This document shows positions 61,357 to 64,000 of a DNA stretch of 64,000 nucleotides, one piece after another (position 1 is the stretch's first letter; every line of letters starts with the position of its first letter). Under the pieces are notes generated by a model. It was not told where the DNA came from and did no database searches. It was given only the letters and a program-made list of their open reading frames with translations. The stretch spans positions 1 through 64,000 of the forward strand of contig NZ_JACJVQ010000008.1 in assembly GCF_014212135.1 (NCBI RefSeq), in the 5' to 3' direction. A program made the translations under genes and the position numbers. This stretch comes from Cohnella thailandensis (lineage in GTDB: Bacteria > Bacillota > Bacilli > Paenibacillales > Paenibacillaceae).

Positions 61357-62106
61357 TCAGTTCAGCAGATCCGGCTGTTCCCTGACGATGGCCTGATAAT
61401 AAGGCTGGAAGTTCAGCCAGCCGAACTGCTCTCCCGTGCGCGCGGCGATCGCTTCGGCGTCCTTCTCGCCGATAAGAAGCGGCTTGCCGGCGGCTTCGGC
61501 CAGAAGCTGGCCTTGGCTCGCCTTCTCGAAGGAGATGAACCAATAAGCCGTCTCGTCCACGGTCTTGCCTAGAGACAGAATGCCGTGGTTTTTGAGCAGG
61601 ACCGCTTTGTTGTTCCCCACGACCTGCGCCAGGTTGTCCCCTTCCCCGTGCGCGAAGCTGTCATAGATGACATGGCGGTTGTGGAAGACCGCCGCTTCCG
61701 CCGTAAGCGGATCGAGAAGCCGCCCGAAAGCCGACCAGGTTCGGCCATAGATCGAATGCGTATGAGCAGCCGATTGAATATGCGGATTGTCCCGCAGAAT
61801 CGGCAGATGGAGCTGAATGCCGCCCGGATGGACGAGTCCGTGGCCGGAGGCTATCTTGCCCTCCGGGCCCATCAGAACGAGGTCGCTCGTCTTGATCAAG
61901 CCGAAGCTAAGGCCGAACGGATTCGTCCAGTAATGGTCGGTCTTGATCGGGTCCCGGGCCGAGATGTGCCCCATGACCCCTTCTTCGTAGCCCAGCTTGG
62001 CGAATACGCGAAAGGCGGCGGCGAGCCGCTCCTTGCGATGCTGGCGTTCGTCCTCCAAGTTCGAGAAGATCGGCTGCTGATTGATCGTTGCCGCGTCGAT
62101 GGCCAT
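61357..62106 (-). CDS. Class II aldolase/adducin-domain protein
   Basis: A 249-residue zinc protein of the fuculose-phosphate-aldolase/adducin fold: GHISARDP, AAHTHSIYGRTWSAFG, and HNRHVIYDSFAHGEGDN with a HGILSLG element, supplying the zinc histidines. The substrate is not identifiable; in this context it may act on a carbon skeleton released from an organosulfur compound. The ATG at 62106 has AAGGAG. It is 12 bp downstream of the flavin monooxygenase gene. Confidence 0.86.
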   Translation of the reverse strand: MAIDAATINQQPIFSNLEDERQHRKERLAAAFRVFAKLGYEEGVMGHISARDPIKTDHYWTNPFGLSFGLIKTSDLVLMGPEGKIASGHGLVHPGGIQLHLPILRDNPHIQSAAHTHSIYGRTWSAFGRLLDPLTAEAAVFHNRHVIYDSFAHGEGDNLAQVVGNNKAVLLKNHGILSLGKTVDETAYWFISFEKASQGQLLAEAAGKPLLIGEKDAEAIAARTGEQFGWLNFQPYYQAIVREQPDLLN

Positions 62107-62118
62107 TTTCCCCACTCC

Positions 62119-63459
62119 TTATCTCGTCAGAACTCCGCGTCTCTCGAGCGCATAGCGATTCTCCGGAAAATCAAGCCCCAGATGACCGCGAAGCGTATCC
62201 GCCTCGTACTCCTTGCGGAATAACCCGCGCTCCTGCAGAATCGGCACGACCCGGTCGACGAAGTTGCGCAGATTCGCATGCGAGCCGCTGAGGATAAAGC
62301 CGTCGACCGCCCTCTCCTTGAAGAAACGCTCGATCTTATCGGCGACGTACTCGGGCGTTCCGACGAAGTCGCCTCTCGGGTTTGTCGCCCGGAGCGCCAG
62401 CTGCCGAAGGGTCAGGTTCTCCTCCTTCGCGATGCGCAGGTAATACTCCGCCGTCGAGCGGAAGCTGTTCTTGCCGATGTCTCCGAGCTCCGGCAGCGGC
62501 TCGTCCAGAGGGAATTGCGAGAAGTCGAAGAAGCTGAAGTACCGGCTTAAATACTTGACCGCGTATTCCGGATCGGTAAACCGGTTGCCCTCTTCATAGA
62601 GGCGTTCGGCTTCCTCCCGGGTGGAGGCGACGATCGGGGCGATCGAAGGGAACAGCAGCACCTTCTCCGGATCCCGGCCGTAAGCGGCCGCGCGGCGCTT
62701 CACGTCCTGATACTGCTCCTGAGCCTTGGCGATATTGCCGGACTCCTCGAAGCTGGAGAAGATCGCGTCCGCGTAACGGGCGGCCAGATCGCGGCCCGTG
62801 TCCGACGCTCCCGCCTGGAAGATGACGGGATGCCCCTGCTTGGAACGCTCGATGTTGAGCGGTCCCTGCACCTTGAAGAACTCGCCGACGTGGTTCAGCG
62901 TATGCAGCTTGTCGAGATCGACATATTCGCCCGTTTCCTTGTTCCGGGGAAAAGCACCGTCCTCCCACGAGTTCCACAGGCCGCGCACCACCTCGATATA
63001 TTCCGCCGCGATCCGGTAACGGAGCGCATGATCGTGCAGCTTGTCGTGGCCGTGGTTGCGGGCGACTCCTTCGAGCGCGGAGGTGACTGCGTTCCAGCCG
63101 GCGCGCCCGTCGCTGATGACGTCCAAGGAAGCGAGCTGCCTCGCCGTGGTGAACGGTTCGCTATAGGAAGTCGTAAACGTGCCTACGAGTCCGAGATGCT
63201 TCGTCACCGCCGCGACCGCCGACAGGGCGGTCATCGGCTCGAGACGGCTCAGGAACGGAATCGTCGAATCCTTCGTAATGTACGCCGAGTCGGCGATAAA
63301 GCCGAAGTCGAACTTGCCGGCTTCTCCGATGCGCGCATACTCTTGATAAGTTTCGATCCGGGCGGCTCCGTCCGCCCGAACGCCCTCCTCGCGCCAATGC
63401 CCGCCGCCTCCCTGCAGGAAAATCCCCAGCTTCAGCTGTCTTTGTCCGTTGTCTGCCAT
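62119..63459 (-). CDS. LLM-class flavin-dependent monooxygenase (NtaA/SnaA/DszA type)
   Basis: A 446-residue FMNH2-dependent enzyme: KLGIFLQGGGGHWREEG, KFDFGFIADSAYITK, LVGTFTTSYSEPFTTAR, LDVISDGRAGWNAVTS, GHPVIFQAGASDTGRDLAARYADAIF. It belongs to the group that oxidises sulfones, dialkyl sulfides or chelators such as NTA. Together with the adjacent sulfonate-type binding protein it likely frees sulfur from an organic source. The partner flavin reductase is not in the window. Confidence 0.9.
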   Translation of the reverse strand: MADNGQRQLKLGIFLQGGGGHWREEGVRADGAARIETYQEYARIGEAGKFDFGFIADSAYITKDSTIPFLSRLEPMTALSAVAAVTKHLGLVGTFTTSYSEPFTTARQLASLDVISDGRAGWNAVTSALEGVARNHGHDKLHDHALRYRIAAEYIEVVRGLWNSWEDGAFPRNKETGEYVDLDKLHTLNHVGEFFKVQGPLNIERSKQGHPVIFQAGASDTGRDLAARYADAIFSSFEESGNIAKAQEQYQDVKRRAAAYGRDPEKVLLFPSIAPIVASTREEAERLYEEGNRFTDPEYAVKYLSRYFSFFDFSQFPLDEPLPELGDIGKNSFRSTAEYYLRIAKEENLTLRQLALRATNPRGDFVGTPEYVADKIERFFKERAVDGFILSGSHANLRNFVDRVVPILQERGLFRKEYEADTLRGHLGLDFPENRYALERRGVLTR

Positions 63460-63476
63460 TTTCGTTTCCTCCTCGC

Positions 63477-64000
63477 TTATTTAACGATCCATTCGTCGAC
63501 GTCGAAGTCTTTCTTCGCCAGCTTCTCCGCGACAAGGAAGTCCTTAGCGGCTTTCACGCGGTCAATGCCTTCCGCGGCGAGCGCTTCGCCCGGAAGCGAC
63601 TCGATCGGCTGAATCTCCTTCAGCACGTCGATCGGCGTTCCGGTTTGATCCGAGAGCCATTGGTAATACTCGTCCGGGTTAGCCTTAAGGTCCTCGTAAG
63701 CCTTCTGTCTCGCTTCGGTCCAAACCTTCTGGAAGCCGGGGAACTTCTCCAGGTAATCTTCCGTCGCGTAGACGACGGAGGTGCTGAGAAGGCTCGGGGA
63801 TTCCGTCGCTTGCCCGAGCAGCGGAGAGCCGTCCTTAAGCAGCTTGTAGGCGGAGTAATACGTGCTCGTGATCGCGTAGGCGTCGATCTCCCCGCGCAGC
63901 AGAGCCGCTTCGGTGTCCGGTATGCTGTTGATGTTGATGACGTTGACGTCCTTCGACAGTCCCTTCTCGTCCAGATAACCGACAAGGAAGCGGTACATGA
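63477..64000 (-). CDS. SsuA-type ABC substrate-binding protein, C-terminal part (runs off window)
   Basis: The last 174 or so residues of an aliphatic-sulfonate/nitrate-type periplasmic binding protein: PDTEAALLRGEIDAYAITSTYYSAYKLL, LLSTSVVYATEDYLEKFPG and the C-terminal AAKDFLVAEKL. It delivers a sulfonate or similar compound to a permease probably encoded beyond the window. It opens the visible organosulfur-type operon; the signal peptide and N-terminal domain lie outside. Confidence 0.84.
   Translation of the reverse strand, partial: MYRFLVGYLDEKGLSKDVNVININSIPDTEAALLRGEIDAYAITSTYYSAYKLLKDGSPLLGQATESPSLLSTSVVYATEDYLEKFPGFQKVWTEARQKAYEDLKANPDEYYQWLSDQTGTPIDVLKEIQPIESLPGEALAAEGIDRVKAAKDFLVAEKLAKKDFDVDEWIVK

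Overview
The window looks like chromosome of a GC-rich, low-copy-IS Firmicute of the Paenibacillaceae (Paenibacillus/Cohnella type). Grounds: AGGAGG ribosome-binding sites, TTG/GTG starts, S-layer-homology (SLH) surface proteins, YesM/YesN-type two-component systems paired with CUT1 sugar ABC transporters, AraR-type operators, CcpA (cre) boxes, and DUF4183 proteins. No rRNA, tRNA, insertion sequence, prophage or CRISPR-Cas was seen.

Layout. 1-3.4 kb: arabinose catabolism (araB partial, araD, araR with operators) and an AraC regulator. 3.5-6.4 kb: a dehydrogenase/sugar-phosphate-isomerase operon. 6.4-7.4 kb: a broken nuclease-fold gene ending next to a hairpin repeat array. 7.5-15.3 kb: a MerR regulator, then a sugar ABC transporter divergent from its histidine kinase and response regulator. 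15.3-16 kb: an 8-unit repeat array. 16-20.6 kb: HAD phosphatase, tautomerase-like protein, two SDR proteins with a divergent TetR, and an acetyltransferase. 20.6-29.5 kb: a 1861-residue SLH repeat protein preceded by five tail-collar genes (six domains). 29.7-37.7 kb: mixed housekeeping and regulatory genes (map, catE-like, MBL hydrolase/TetR, hydroxyacid dehydrogenase, Uma2). 37.7-55.5 kb: an apparent alpha-glucan locus, with a cell-surface GH87-like alpha-1,3-glucanase, a GH31 glucosidase, a sugar ABC transporter and a two-component system. It is interrupted by a second nuclease-fold gene and its repeat array. 55.6-58.6 kb: small coat-like proteins and a PHP phosphatase. 58.7-64 kb: an organosulfur-type operon (GGT, cysteine synthase, class II aldolase, flavin monooxygenase, binding protein).

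Most unusual signal. Two paralogous proteins, each with a DUF559/Vsr-like nuclease fold followed by a winged helix, lie at 6.7-7.4 kb (with an in-frame stop) and 47.7-48.4 kb (intact). Each ends within about 20 bp of an array of short hairpins (arm, T5/A5 loop, arm, usually next to an ATCTC box). The 47.2-kb array has ten units and the 15.4-kb array eight; both have an exact 52-bp period although their arm sequences differ. Related groups at 6.5, 15.9 and 32.1 kb have spacings of about 50-62 bp. I propose a repeat-plus-cognate-protein system analogous in layout to REP/RAYT pairs, but with an unrelated protein. Its function is not known from sequence.
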